From contig LSSL01002021.1 of the NCBI GenBank assembly GCA_001953115.1, positions 1 to 27,240 of the forward strand: DNA of 27,240 nt. Reading direction: 5' to 3'. Below are positions 12,886-24,200 of the stretch, piece by piece. Positions within the stretch are counted from its first letter, which is position 1. Every line of letters begins with the position of its first letter. The DNA comes from Smittium mucronatum. Taxonomy: Eukaryota > Kickxellomycota > Harpellomycetes > Harpellales > Legeriomycetaceae. The position numbers and the translations under genes are program-made. Under the pieces are notes generated by a model that was not told the origin of the DNA, did not search any database, and saw only the letters and a list, made by a program, of their open reading frames with translations.

Positions 12886-14431
12886 GAAAATCTTAGAAAA
12901 TAACATTATTATTTCGTGAATTTATTTATAATTCGCTAAAAAAATAAGACATAACTTAGTGCAGAAATATTTTCCAAGACAGGATTCATAAATTTATAAC
13001 AAAAATTGAGAATTTATATGCTTTCGTATGAAAAATATTCAAAATAAATAAGCTGGAAGGATTAATTTTTATTAATCAGAAAAAGATAAGTTTTTATTGT
13101 CAGTTCGTAGTAATTTTTAATAGGTGTATAAATTGAGTAAGTTTGCAAAATTTCACACACTGTTATCTTGCTGGTATTTATATTTCCTAAAAAATTGATC
13201 AAGAATACAAATTTATTTTTGAACTGGATTAAATGTATTTGAAAATTATTATTAAGAGAATCTGGCCCTATTATCTAAAAAAATGTTATGAATATATAAT
13301 TTAAATAATTATTAAAAAATTTATAAAAATAATGATTTTTTATAGATTTTGTCTAAAAAATTTTTTTTTGTAAGAGAATAAGTAGAACTGTGTTTTATAG
13401 TTGTGTTTTATGAATATATTAGAAAAAAAATAATCCACTACCACTTTTACATGGATTAATTCGGATGAACTTCTGGTTATGGTATCTAAGTTAATATCAC
13501 ACCGTATTTCAAGGGTAGAATACCCTAGAAAATATTAAAACATTTTTTAAGTACCAGATAAATTGTATATATATTTATTTATTGAAATTTATATTACTTT
13601 TTAGTTAAATCTCAATTGTTTTTATAGTTGTTTATTGAGATTAAAATCTATTATTATATGGAGTTTTTCCATTATTATAGCGAATCCAATTGAATTTTGA
13701 GAAAATTTTAATAAAATTTTCTTTTAATTGTATTAAATATTACAAAATTATTTACTGAGAAAATACATCAAAACATTAATTATAAAAAATTAGAGAAATT
13801 TTATCATAAATTGGATTTTGGTTGGAATAGTTTGATTTTTTATTTATTTATATAAAATCAACACTATATAAAATAAAAACCCCTATTTATTTTTGAAATT
13901 TGTAGATTTTAATATTAAAAATCTCAAATACAACAGGCAAATTTTTCCGAAATATGGTTTAAAATATCTTTTTTATTGGAGATATATATTTTATTCTTTT
14001 TAACAGGGAATTTTATTTGTTGGTAAAAAAGTTTAATAACCGTTCTTTAAATAAATAGGTAAAAAAATTATAATTTTTATGGTATAAAAAAAGATTTTTA
14101 AAGTTTAAGCCAATTTTTATCTCGAAAATAACAGTTATTTTTAATATTTTATTAGATTGAATTTTAATGCAAATAAACTCAAAAAATTAAGAAATTAAAG
14201 CTTAGTAGCTTTAAACGCAGTTTGTAAATTTAAGAGTATTTATAAGTACTTTAAACTTAATTAGAAAAACATCTCACTTTATGTAATTTTATTTTTGTTT
14301 TAAAATGAATATTAATTCTAAGAATATTTCCATATATATATATATATTTTTAAAGGGAATTTATTTTTAATATTCAAATACTCTGAAAAAACTAAAATAA
14401 AAATACAATAAAAGGAAAAAATAATCAAATC
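12886..14431. other. AT-rich gene-free DNA
   Basis: Nothing beyond AT-rich low-complexity sequence is visible, including a TA dinucleotide run at about 14332-14346. All frames carry frequent stops. Confidence 0.55.
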
Positions 14432-14495
14432 TCATCCCACTCCCATCTGTCGCTCTAGCGGCTTCGTACCCACTGGGCATTGGTTCAAGGAGAAT
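14432..14495 (-). repeat. GC-rich patch, possible tRNA-derived SINE head remnant
   Basis: About 64 bases are roughly half G+C inside an island of about 80% AT. On the minus strand the core ATGCCCAGTGG (plus 14470-14480) fits a pol III A box (TGGCNNAGTGG) at nine of eleven positions. About 49 bases further on, GATTTGATTAT resembles a B box (GGTTCGATTCC) carrying G-to-A and C-to-T changes, and a T run follows. The A-to-B distance is close to that of a tRNA. A complete cloverleaf is not evident, so this is at best a decayed SINE or tRNA pseudogene. An unrelated insertion is the alternative. Confidence 0.3.
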
Positions 14496-17400
14496 ATTTC
14501 TATTAATAATCAATAAAGTTCAAAATAAAATTATTAGAATTTTTTTTATTAAATTTTGTTCAAAATAAATGGATAAATATATTCAAAATAAATATTAGGG
14601 TTCATTTAATCGGTGAATTGGCATGTAAAAGAGTTTTGATTTTTTTCTTTAGATCAAAAGAATATTATATTAAGATATTCTCACCGAAAAAAACATAGAG
14701 AAAATATGATGACTCAAGATTCTAATGGAAGTTTAAAAAAAAATATATATATAAAAGGGTTTCAAATTTGAAAGTGTGTAAGTATAAATAAATAGTTTTT
14801 TCCTAAGAATAAAGGGTTTCACAAAAATTAAATATTTTATATTGTATCTGTAAAAAAATTAGAAAATACATAATTAATTTGCATATCTTTATTAAGTAAA
14901 AATAATTTATTCTTTATTTTAAAAAAATAATCATTGAAATTAAATCGAATTTAAAGTAATTTACCTTTAGGATGGACAAATTTGTAACTGTCAAAATTTA
15001 TCTCTATTAATTAAAATTAAAATTTGCATTTAATTGCCTTAGTTATTATATTATCATTAATCTGATTGTAAATTCTTTATAATAGCTTAAAATAGATAGT
15101 TTTAACACTTAAAAAAGTGTGATGCAGGTAAAAAGATCTTGAAAGTATAGGCGTTGATAAAAAATAGCAGAAACTCGCTAGGAATAAAAATGAGATTTTT
15201 AATTTTTAATTTAAAAATTTATAATAAATAAATATAATAAATGGCTAAAAATAATAATAAAAGAGCGAATATTGCAGGTTAAGAAATATTTTCGAAAAAA
15301 ATGTGAATTTTTATGCATTAAAAAACCAATTCTTATGCATTAAAATATAGTTTTTAACTAATGAAAAACCGTGTTTCGGTAAAAAATCTCGAAAATCATT
15401 TCAAATAATTTCAGGCTTTATTATTTTGAAATAAAAATAGATGACTACATAAATTCTTTTAGGTAAATATGAAAAATAATTAAATGAAAGCGCAACTAAA
15501 ATTATTGTATAAACTAGTGAATACAATGATTTACTAGTTTATTGAATTTTTTTTTAAATCGAATATAAAATTAATACATTTCCTTTTATTTTTAACAATC
15601 AAGCCTTTAGATAAGGGTAAATTATAGGAACTCGGAATTTTTTTATATTACGGAATTTATATTTTTTTAAGGTGTACAACGAATAAATAAATACTAGGTT
15701 TTTTAAAAAACTTTTATGATTAAATGCACAAAAAATTGAGAACTTTTTTTTCTAAAAAAAACAGTTGAAATTTAATATATAACACCTGAAATTGAATTCA
15801 CCTAATTCTTTTGGAACCTTAATTTTCCCTTTTAAATATAAACTTTTTAAACTTAAAATTAAAATTGATTTAAGAATTTAGAAAAGATATAGTAGTTAGC
15901 AACTATGAGATGAAAGAGTGCATAAAAAAAGATTGTTTAAATAATACTTAATAATATATAAATATATATAATTTAATATATAGCTTTATTCAATTTTAGC
16001 ATTAATTTGTACCAGTTTTTTTAAATAACATATTTTTTACGAAAATTAATTTTTGGCATCCAAAAATTAAACTATTTAACACATGTCTAGACTATTTCTT
16101 GGAAAATTATTTTTATGCTTAGCACCTAAATTAAAAATTAAGGGCTCAATTATTCCTTTTTTGTTTTTTAATTAAAGGTTTGAATAAACAAAACATATGT
16201 ATCGACTAAATAATATGTTGAATTTTTTTTATAAAATCCTGTAAAAGCTTAATCCTATTACACCAAATAATCTCGGCGAGTATAGCGTTATACGATATAT
16301 ATATATTAATATACAAATGAATATATTTTATATAAATCAAATAAAGTATCAGTATTGTAAATTAAATCAATTTATACAAAATATAAAATATAAAATATAA
16401 ATAAAATATAGATAAAGTCGCTGAGCTTTTACCTAATAAATATAGGCAATAGGGGGAGAGGGCTAGAGAGTAATTTTATAAATTTTGGTAAGGGAATTAT
16501 TGAATTTTTTTTTTTTCAAGACTAAGGCTTGCACTTTAATCAAAACTTACGAATCTATTGATATTTTTTATAGAATGATATATATTCAAAGGAGTTTCCA
16601 CTACATCTTTGGAATTTTTTTCTTTATATATATATTAATCCCTTGATATGGTTGGATTTTTTATAAAATGCCAATACTGTATTAAAAAAAATATGCTAAG
16701 GATATTTTAAACTTTGAATATAAAGTGAGGTTTGTTTTTTTAGGTCGGGTTGGTTATAATATGGAAGCTTAGAAGATTGGAAATTTGGCCACAATACTAA
16801 TAAAAAAAGATAAAAGCCTATCATTAATGACATATATCAGTTTTCGGAATTTTTCTGACAAATAATCATCACTAAATTATTTATTAAAAATATTTGAGGT
16901 GCGGGTATTAAAAAATTTCATACAATTTCTGCGTTAATTTTCATATAAAAATTTAAATCAATAATGTTTTGTTGATTTTACAAAATCCAGGTTAATAGTC
17001 TTGAACGATATAAATAAGTTAATAAGAGTGTGGCGGGCATAGTTGGTCTCATAAGCTCTCAAAGAAACAAGGAAGTACAAGGTATTTTCACTTATATGTA
17101 ATAAACTGATTATTATCAATACAAATATAAGTTCCATGGCTAATTTTTACCGCTTAAATGAGATTTCAGTAGATCATGGATGAATGTAATGCAAAAAAAT
17201 AATCAAAAAGCAAATATAATAATGGTTTTTTTTACCATTGTATAATAAAAAAAGAAATAATAGAGAGAAAAACCAGAAATCCAAATTCGTGTTTAATATA
17301 TAGATCTAAAACTTATCAAAAAAAGTTGCATGTCGATAGCCAAATATAGCTGTTTTATTATTATAACATTGGAAGTATTTATATGTAGCTACCATTTGTT

Positions 17401-17880
17401 ATTTTAATTTAAATTGAGGAATATATTAATTTAATTTTGTACACTCTAAATATTGAGAGAGGTATATTGATATTCTATAAATATTATTTTTATATAGATG
17501 TAGAAAAATCTTGAATTTTATATTTAAAAGTAAACTTATAAAATTATTTTTACACATAAATTTTCACCGCTGATGCTAGATATATAGAGATTCTCAGCTT
17601 AAAAAAGTCAATTTTTCTGCAATTTTATTTTCATATTTTCATTACACAGGTTTCAAGTTCTTATATTAAAATATTGCCCAAAAATGATTATATTAACATT
17701 ATTATTATAATATTGCCAAAAACTTACCGCTGTGTTCTTATTTTAGTAAAGTCATAAGAATAAATAAAACAAAATCATGATTAAAGCTTTCCCTTTATAA
17801 TTAGTACGATTATTTATAATTAAAATTCGTTTTCTTTATAGAATAAATTAGGAAAGACGTTAGAATCTGCAAATCCATCC
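14496..17880. other. AT-rich gene-free DNA, last part of island
   Basis: No gene is supported. Small structures are an inverted repeat with 10-bp arms (15509-15518 and 15533-15542, ATAAACTAGT and its complement), three AAAATAT units at 16378-16398, and G-containing patches near 16441-16470 and 17030-17090 that are slightly less AT-rich but have no readable motif. Confidence 0.5.
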
Positions 17881-18379
17881 TAAACCGGGAATTTAATAAA
17901 TATAAAGGGTCATTATCAACATAATATATAAATTTTCATTTCATTTTCATTTTTTTCAGTATCCCTATCACAAAAAATTTAGTGCCTGCTTATTTCCCCT
18001 GAAATTGTGCCGATCGGAATTCCGAAATTAGGCTGATATCAAAATCACGAAATACAAGTTGATTGTATCTAGTTGAAAAAATAATGAAGTTTATACATCA
18101 AATTCTATTATATAATGTCGACACAATTGAGAAAATGAGGATGGTTATTGATGAGAAGATTGACAGATATTAAACTCCAACTATTTCTTTCCGCTTTCCG
18201 ATTTCAGAATCGAACCCTCTGTGATCAAATTGTCACTTTTCAAGGATTGTAAGATTGAATTTATCTATCCATGGAAACAATATATAATCATTTTTTCTAC
18301 TAGAATATGTTTTAATCAATACCCAACATGAATTAAAATGAATACTCTTTTTTGGAAGCTTAAATTGTTCGAATGTTAT
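17881..18379. other. Transition zone with slightly coding-like composition
   Basis: Composition shifts here from the AT island towards the more balanced DNA that carries the repeats and the MADS gene. A 36-codon open stretch at 18063-18173 (plus) has protein-like residues (from MKFIHQILLYNVDTIEKMRM onward), but it is short, bounded by TGA and TAA, and matches nothing I know. It may be a scrap of an old gene or transposon. A pol III B-box-like GGTTCGATTC lies on the minus strand near 18211-18220 without any tRNA fold around it. Confidence 0.3.
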
Positions 18380-18688
18380 TGAGTGTGTCTTTTTTAGAAA
18401 TTTTTTATTATTGTGTCAACCGATTGAGAAGTTTAGTGTTAAAGGGTTTTGCGTTCAACCTTGATGCGGATTTTAAAACCTACCAGCTATTTCTAGAAAT
18501 ACAGAATATATCAGTTTCATGTATTAACAACACATAGTTTTTATTTAGCCTACTTTAAACAAGTTTGAATTAGGAGTTGAATAGTTACCGAAAGCTTTTT
18601 CTCTTTGATGGCGAGAATAATTCCTGACAGCTTATAGTCTCAACCACACTCTTGAAGCAATGTAAGAGGGATGAGGGGTCTTATGATA

Positions 18689-18697
18689 GGCATATTA
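18689..18697. repeat. Left target-site duplication of the MITE
   Basis: GGCATATTA immediately abuts the left GGT terminus of the MITE and is repeated exactly at 19040-19048. Confidence 0.85.
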
Positions 18698-19039
18698 GGT
18701 TACGTGACATTTAATCCTATTATATTTCACCCAGTCTACTTCATCAAGTGCCATTTCACCCAATTTACATTTCATTCAGTTTTCATCTCACCCAATTTTA
18801 TAATTTTAAATTGGAGGGAAAAAAAACTGCTTTTGAATTTATTATTATAGAGTTTCGATTAAGGTTTTGGACTATAATATTAACAATTTTTAAAGCAAAA
18901 AGCCTAACAATATTTGCGTATCAATCTTGGAACAAATGGAATCGGGTGAAATGGAACCTGGATGAAATGTAAATTGGATGAAAATCCATTTGATGAAATG
19001 ACAACTGGATGCAAAAATTGAATGAAATGTCCTGATACC
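18698..19039. mobile_element. Mutator-like MITE, 342 bp, 96-bp terminal inverted repeats
   Basis: The left arm 18698-18793 and the reverse complement of the right arm 18944-19039 are both 96 bp, start with GGT, share GACATTT at positions 9-15, and are about 35/41 identical in their inner part. The element is flanked by a perfect 9-bp direct repeat, GGCATATTA. Removing the element and one 9-mer restores collinearity with R1, which identifies the insertion point. Long TIRs and a 9-bp target duplication are the hallmarks of Mutator (MULE) elements. The arms are built from degenerate units of the form CATTTCAYCCARTTT, a subterminal-repeat arrangement. The 150-bp centre is AT-rich and has no transposase, so the element is non-autonomous and must have been moved by a MULE transposase encoded elsewhere. 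Confidence 0.85.
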
Positions 19040-19048
19040 GGCATATTA
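19040..19048. repeat. Right target-site duplication of the MITE
   Basis: GGCATATTA immediately follows the right terminus (…GATACC) of the MITE. The R1 copy resumes after it with the sequence matching 180 onward of copy A. Confidence 0.85.
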
Positions 19049-19455
19049 TACCCCTTTTTACGATTTCAGAATGTTTGGCCTATGCTTAATATTTAGTATG
19101 ATAATCCAGCCATTCAAAATCTAATATCATAAGTAAATTATCCAATGAAATCAGTGATTTTTTAAAATATGTCTTAAAAAATGTTTAATATTACATTTTC
19201 AGTGGATAAAAATTAAGTAAATGTCATGTATGCCAATTGGGAATGAATGAAATGTACCCTAATCCCCGTTTAAATATGTGTGAACACGATATTTTGGCTG
19301 AAAAAATAGTATTTATTATATAAGTATTTTCCAATCAAGATTATTTTTGACTGGTATTTTTTTAGTGAATTTTTCAATAGCTTTACCTGACAATAAAATT
19401 TCGCGACACAAATGAAATGCCAAAAACATTACAGATATAGCAGGAGATTTTCTAA

Positions 19456-20376
19456 TGGCATGAATGGCGTTTCATTATCACTTTTATGCAGATTATGGTG
19501 GGCTAAGCAGGTTGTAATTCTGATCATTTTTAAATAAAATTTCTTGATGTAAAAAAAGATGTGGTTCTGAAAGGATTGGATGGATTTCGTTATTCGATAA
19601 AAATATGGATTTTTTTCGATTTTGAAAAAGCTGTATTCCAATAAAATAAAAAGATGGAGTTTCATGCATAGTTATCATACTGGCTACTAAAAACTATTAT
19701 TTTTTATAAAACAATGATGCACAATTAAAGCGGGGTTGATTTAACGATTATTCAGATTGTTTCGTGCTCCGTTAATGAATAGTATATTCGAAATCAGTGG
19801 AATGTTTCCTTAAAAGCAATGATACAATGTATTGAGTATAATCAAACTATTGAGTTATTCAAAAAACGCGGAAAACTTAAATACAATGAGCTGTTCAGAC
19901 AAACTAAGAATGTGGACTAAGGATGTAACCGTATGGAGTATCGTGTTAGAAACACCAAAATGAAGATGCTTCAATTTATTGGGTTTTTTTTAGAAAATAA
20001 TGGAATGGTAAAATGAATTATCCAATAATAGAATGCTTTCGATTTATTCTAAGCCTTTTGCGTACCAATGATAATACCAAAACGGTTATGGAGTTGAAGA
20101 TGAGATACAACTATTGAAATTGGATCCAAACAATGAAGCTCATGCCCGACATGGATAATGTTAAACGCTCCATAATAATCAATATACAGGGTATTAACAA
20201 TGAAATAGATAAATTCTATATAGACTGAATAAAGAATATGCATATATCAAAAAACGCGTATTTGATGTTCAATATACCACCTGGATTGAAAAAAAAAAAG
20301 CTTCACTGAAGAATATTCAAAGATGTTATAAAGATGTTGCCTCCCAAAACCAGAAGTTATCTTGATATTTAATTTA
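19456..20376 (+). pseudogene. Degenerate coding-like region, unidentified
   Basis: In one plus frame, 19456-20010 carries about seven stops in 185 codons, fewer than composition predicts. It contains long protein-like runs such as NVSLKAMIQCIEYNQTIELF (19798-19857), KYNELFRQTKNVD and EYRVRNTKMKMLQFIGFFLE. After a probable frameshift near 20010 another plus frame gives EDEIQLLKLDPNNEAHARHG (20096-20155), which resembles the end of a TPR helix pair, and then an open run of 50 codons ending near 20363. A competing plus frame is also fairly open across 20045-20370, as is a minus frame at 20049-20243, so the true strand and frame are not certain. I read it as a dead gene or transposon ORF with several stops and at least one frameshift. 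I do not recognise the family, and no residue pattern of a transposase or polymerase is visible. Confidence 0.35.
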
Positions 20377-21244
20377 GTAATTTATGTATTTGGTATTGGG
20401 ATATTTTTAGACTCATTCCCATCACCTATCCTATATGCTTCTGATATAAACGTTATTAAGATCATATCCGGGCCCTGAACTATACTCAACACCACTTATG
20501 ACCAATTGTTAGAAATAATTTAATAAAAAGGTAAAATTTTGTTTATTCTTGTATTAGATATATGGTAGCTATTTATAATACTCTTTTAAACATTTACAAA
20601 GCTCTAGTTATCGTTTCAAATATTAAAGAAAAGTATTCAATACAAACAGTTTAACTATTTTAGGAACGCTTATAAAGCCGAGGAACATAAACAATCGAAA
20701 TATACTAGAAAGTAGGTAAAAAAATATACAAATCCATTCTGAAAATTTTATAAATACCATTTGTTTTGAAAAGATACTGTTAATTTCTTGATGAAACATA
20801 CTCTCTAACATATGAAGAATTCCTAGTTAAAAATGAACTATATATAATTTTTTATAATAAGAAATATGCATATTTTTAAGATATAATGATTATTGTGTGT
20901 CAAGATGGATTATAGATACTATTTTTAAAGTCTCTATTATTTTTTCATAATTGAGATAAACTTTTTTTTTATTTGTTTTTTTTAAGAAAACAAAAGTTTA
21001 AAAGGGAAATGAAAGGACCCAATATTCAAAATAAAAACACATATTATTTTTGAAGCACTTCTGTTTAAACAAACATATTTCTTATTAAAAAGGACAACTT
21101 TTTTTGCACATTAGAAACCTTGACCTCAAATCGATATTTACCAGCCTTAAATAGCTTCACTCACACAGATCACCAAACCCTGAGAGCCTAATTTGGGTGG
21201 CCTTCTAAATATACGTTAAATAATACCATCGATATCAATTTATT
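20377..21244 (+). promoter_or_regulatory. Upstream region and 5' leader of the MADS-box gene
   Basis: There is no gene here; a 62-codon minus frame at 20623-20811 is AT-type noise. The sequence presumably holds the promoter and 5' untranslated region of the MADS gene, but I cannot point to a convincing TATA element in such AT-rich DNA. The stretch 21121-21215 is less AT-rich than its surroundings. TAA at 21221-21223 is in frame with the MADS start, so the protein cannot begin further upstream within this exon. A at -3 and G at +4 give the ATG a good initiation context. Confidence 0.4.
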
Positions 21245-24200
21245 ATGGGAAGAAAGAAGATAAATGTAAAATCAATATATATATATATATATTTTTTTTT
21301 GAATGCCATTTTTAACATGTGTTTTATATTTAACAGATTAAAGAGATCGAAAACTCCAGGCAAAAAACTGTGACTTTCGCGAGGAGAAGAAATGGACTAA
21401 TAAAAAAGGCTCATGAACTTAGCGTTTTATGTGGAGTTAAAGTGTCTCTGATAATATTTGACCAAAAAAACGCTAGTCATATTTATACATCTCACGAAAC
21501 TTGTGAGCAAATATTCTCTAGGTTTCTTACAAAAAGCTTTTTGACAAATGAATCAAGAAAAAGAAAAGACAATATAGAGTCGGGGCCAGAAGATGATGGT
21601 ACTTATGGATTTGATGTAAATGGATCGTTTGTAAAAAGAAAGCTCGCAGTCGTCAATGAATACAAAATCTTATCAAATGGACCAAGCTCAGAAAATTTAC
21701 AGGTGAAATACACAAAGCACTATCACGACCCTAAGACTGGAGCAATATCTCCTATTGACACATTGATCAACTCTGAATCAGACAAGCCAACTGAATGGAA
21801 TTTAGCTGATGGGATGGATGATGAGGTTAATTCTATAGCTGACTCGGATAATAATGACGACAATATGAGTGTAATATCTCCCCAACTCCCAGAAAAAAAA
21901 AGTAAAAAAAGATTATCCAAAAGAGCAGCACCACCCCGGAAAAATATAGCAGAATGCTCAACCAAAACTCCTAAAGATATAGAAGCAAATCAAATCAATA
22001 TTTTGAATGGTCTTGTTAATGCCAAAGATATCTCGAACACCATATCTACTAAATTTGGATCTGGTACTGTCTTTGAGACAAATACTACGAGTTCTACCAA
22101 TTTCATACCTGATTTTCTTCAATATGAATACTTCCCTGAGCCTAACACAGATGATATCAAATACCATCAGGAGTTTAAAAACTCTTCGATTTTCCGCTTT
22201 GGTCCTGAAATGAAAATTCATGATCAAAGTGGCCCTAATAATAGGGGGGAGCTTTTAAACCAAAGCTATCTTTTAGGAATTGAAAATAATATGATCAGAA
22301 ACAATAATTTCCAGCTTATCGATAACCAGGCACTCCGAAAGTATGAGCACAGCAGTCAATATATGAATTCTCTGGGTAATGACTCACGCATTAATGTTCC
22401 TATGGTAAACTACGCTGGTGTTTGCAATCCAAACTTTATTCAGAATCCTCAAACCCTTATAAACGATGCAAGCTTTCAGCCGATTAATAATATTCAAATT
22501 GATGGTGGTTTTAAAGCTCCGGGGTATAGTTTTAATCCTGAAAATGTTTTCAACAAGCAGTTTCAAGATCTAATCAAGGACCCTGACAATAGGATTGAAG
22601 ATTCTCAGCTTATGAATTATGAGGCTGATAATAAAAACGCTCAGGTTTCAAATCAATTTTATTCATGCACAAGTAAAAATCAGGAAGCCACAGGAATATA
22701 TAAGCAAAATTTCCAAGAAATCATCCCATCCGGATCGAGTGGCTCCTCATTAATAAGTGGTTCAAATATTGAAAAAAGAAGAAACTTTCAGGACCTAATA
22801 ATAGAAACAAACCAAGAAAATCCTCTAACTATAAATCCGATTCAATTTGTGGGTCCCAAATCAGCACCAATTCTAGGAGGCACTCAAGAAGGGTATACAG
22901 CATTTACAATCAATACACCCACAATTTTGCAGGGGATGAGTATCTACAACACATCCAATTCATCTAATTTTCACCATGGGGGCGATGCTTTTGAAAATTA
23001 TCATCCAGAAAAGCGTCAAAAATTATCAGAGGAGGCAGATTCATTTTTTAATGAGACGAGAAAAAAATCATACTCAGTATCCAGCCAAAATGCGAATATA
23101 ACCCAAGAAATAAAAAATATATCAGATTCTTCTTTCAAAACCACTCAAAATGAAAATGTAAATAACTCTAATAACTGTTGTAATATCAAAAGCAACCCTG
23201 TAGATGAAGAATCAGTTCCAATTGATGTTTCTTCAGGAAATGCAGCTCTTGGATGTCCAGTTATTAACGAAAATCTCCCAAAAATCATCCCTTATATAAC
23301 AGAAATTAAATGTACAGATAAAAATAAGAGTGAAAAAATATCAGAAACATTGAATAACGAAAAAAATGATAAGAGCGAAGAGACGAATGAATCTGAAGTT
23401 AAAGATGATCTAAAAGACAATTTATACTTGTCAGAACAAAAAACTGATTCTTTTAAATCAATTGATCAAGTTACTTCAGATTTATGCACCCTAAATGAAA
23501 AGGATACCTCCGAAGTTTACTGCGAAGAAGAAAAAAGAAATGAAAAAGGAAACAATGAAGCATCCAATATGTTCGATTCCAGTCCAAAATCAGATAGTGA
23601 GAAAGTTAAAATGATTCAGAATAATGAATCAAATTATGGGTTAGCAAATAAATTCAATTCCGGGTTTGACTTTAATTTTATTGGTGAATCTAACATGTTT
23701 CAAAATGGCACATCCTTTTCATCATTTTCGAATGTCAGTACTCCAGAAAAATTTTCTATAAATAGGAGAGTTTCTGAACATTATATCGAAAATATTCCAT
23801 TGAATTCAGGGTTGAGTCTGGGTATAAACAGTGTTCCTAGCTCAAATTATAGAAATCTGACAGATGTTCAACCAAAAAGCTTCACAGGAGATTTTGAAAG
23901 ACTATCAGATCCGAAGAATAATTATTTCTTGAAAGAATATCCGTTAAATGGTAATGGAAATGGCGATGAAAAAATCATCTTTAACGAACACATCAATGGT
24001 GGAATATATTTCCCAGGAAACTTTGGAGAAATGAATCAGTACTCTCCGAATATTTGGGGAAGTGGAATGGACTTATTTGATCCCAGAACTCTTCAGCCCA
24101 ACTTGAGCCCCATTAATGACATTTCAAATACGTATCTTATGGCCAATAATGATCAAATGAACAAAGTCGGTTTGGGTACCCAATCCAATTTTGCAAATAG

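Larger units (their letters stand above)
18380..19411 (+). mobile_element. Old R1 copy (copy C), interrupted by insertions
   Basis: Segments of this region align collinearly with R1. AACCGATT...GCGTTC near 18420-18455 matches the 5' half (27000 region). CTTGAAGCAATG at about 18651-18662 and the following G-rich stretch match 140-165. After the MITE, TACCCCTTTTTACG and GGCC...TATGATAATC match 181-250, and ACAATAAAATTTCGCGACACA at 19391-19411 matches the R1 3' end. Two stretches do not belong: the MITE at 18698-19039 and an unaligned block at about 19098-19345. No A tail remains, and divergence is high. The 5' boundary is uncertain because similarity fades out. Confidence 0.65.

Noticed and set aside
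343..17880. Island as mitochondrial DNA
   Set aside because: AT content would fit, but there are no rRNA, tRNA or respiratory-chain genes, which a 17-kb mitochondrial segment would normally show.
18190..18240. tRNA gene on the minus strand near a GGTTCGATTC motif
   Set aside because: No A box at the right distance, and the T stem and acceptor stem do not pair.
18748..18972. 74-codon plus-strand frame
   Set aside because: It lies wholly within the MITE and reads through both inverted arms, so it is a by-product of the repeat.
20049..20243. 64-codon minus-strand open frame ending in GTQKA
   Set aside because: It is the antisense of a region where plus frames look at least as coding-like; kept only as an ambiguity in the pseudogene entry.
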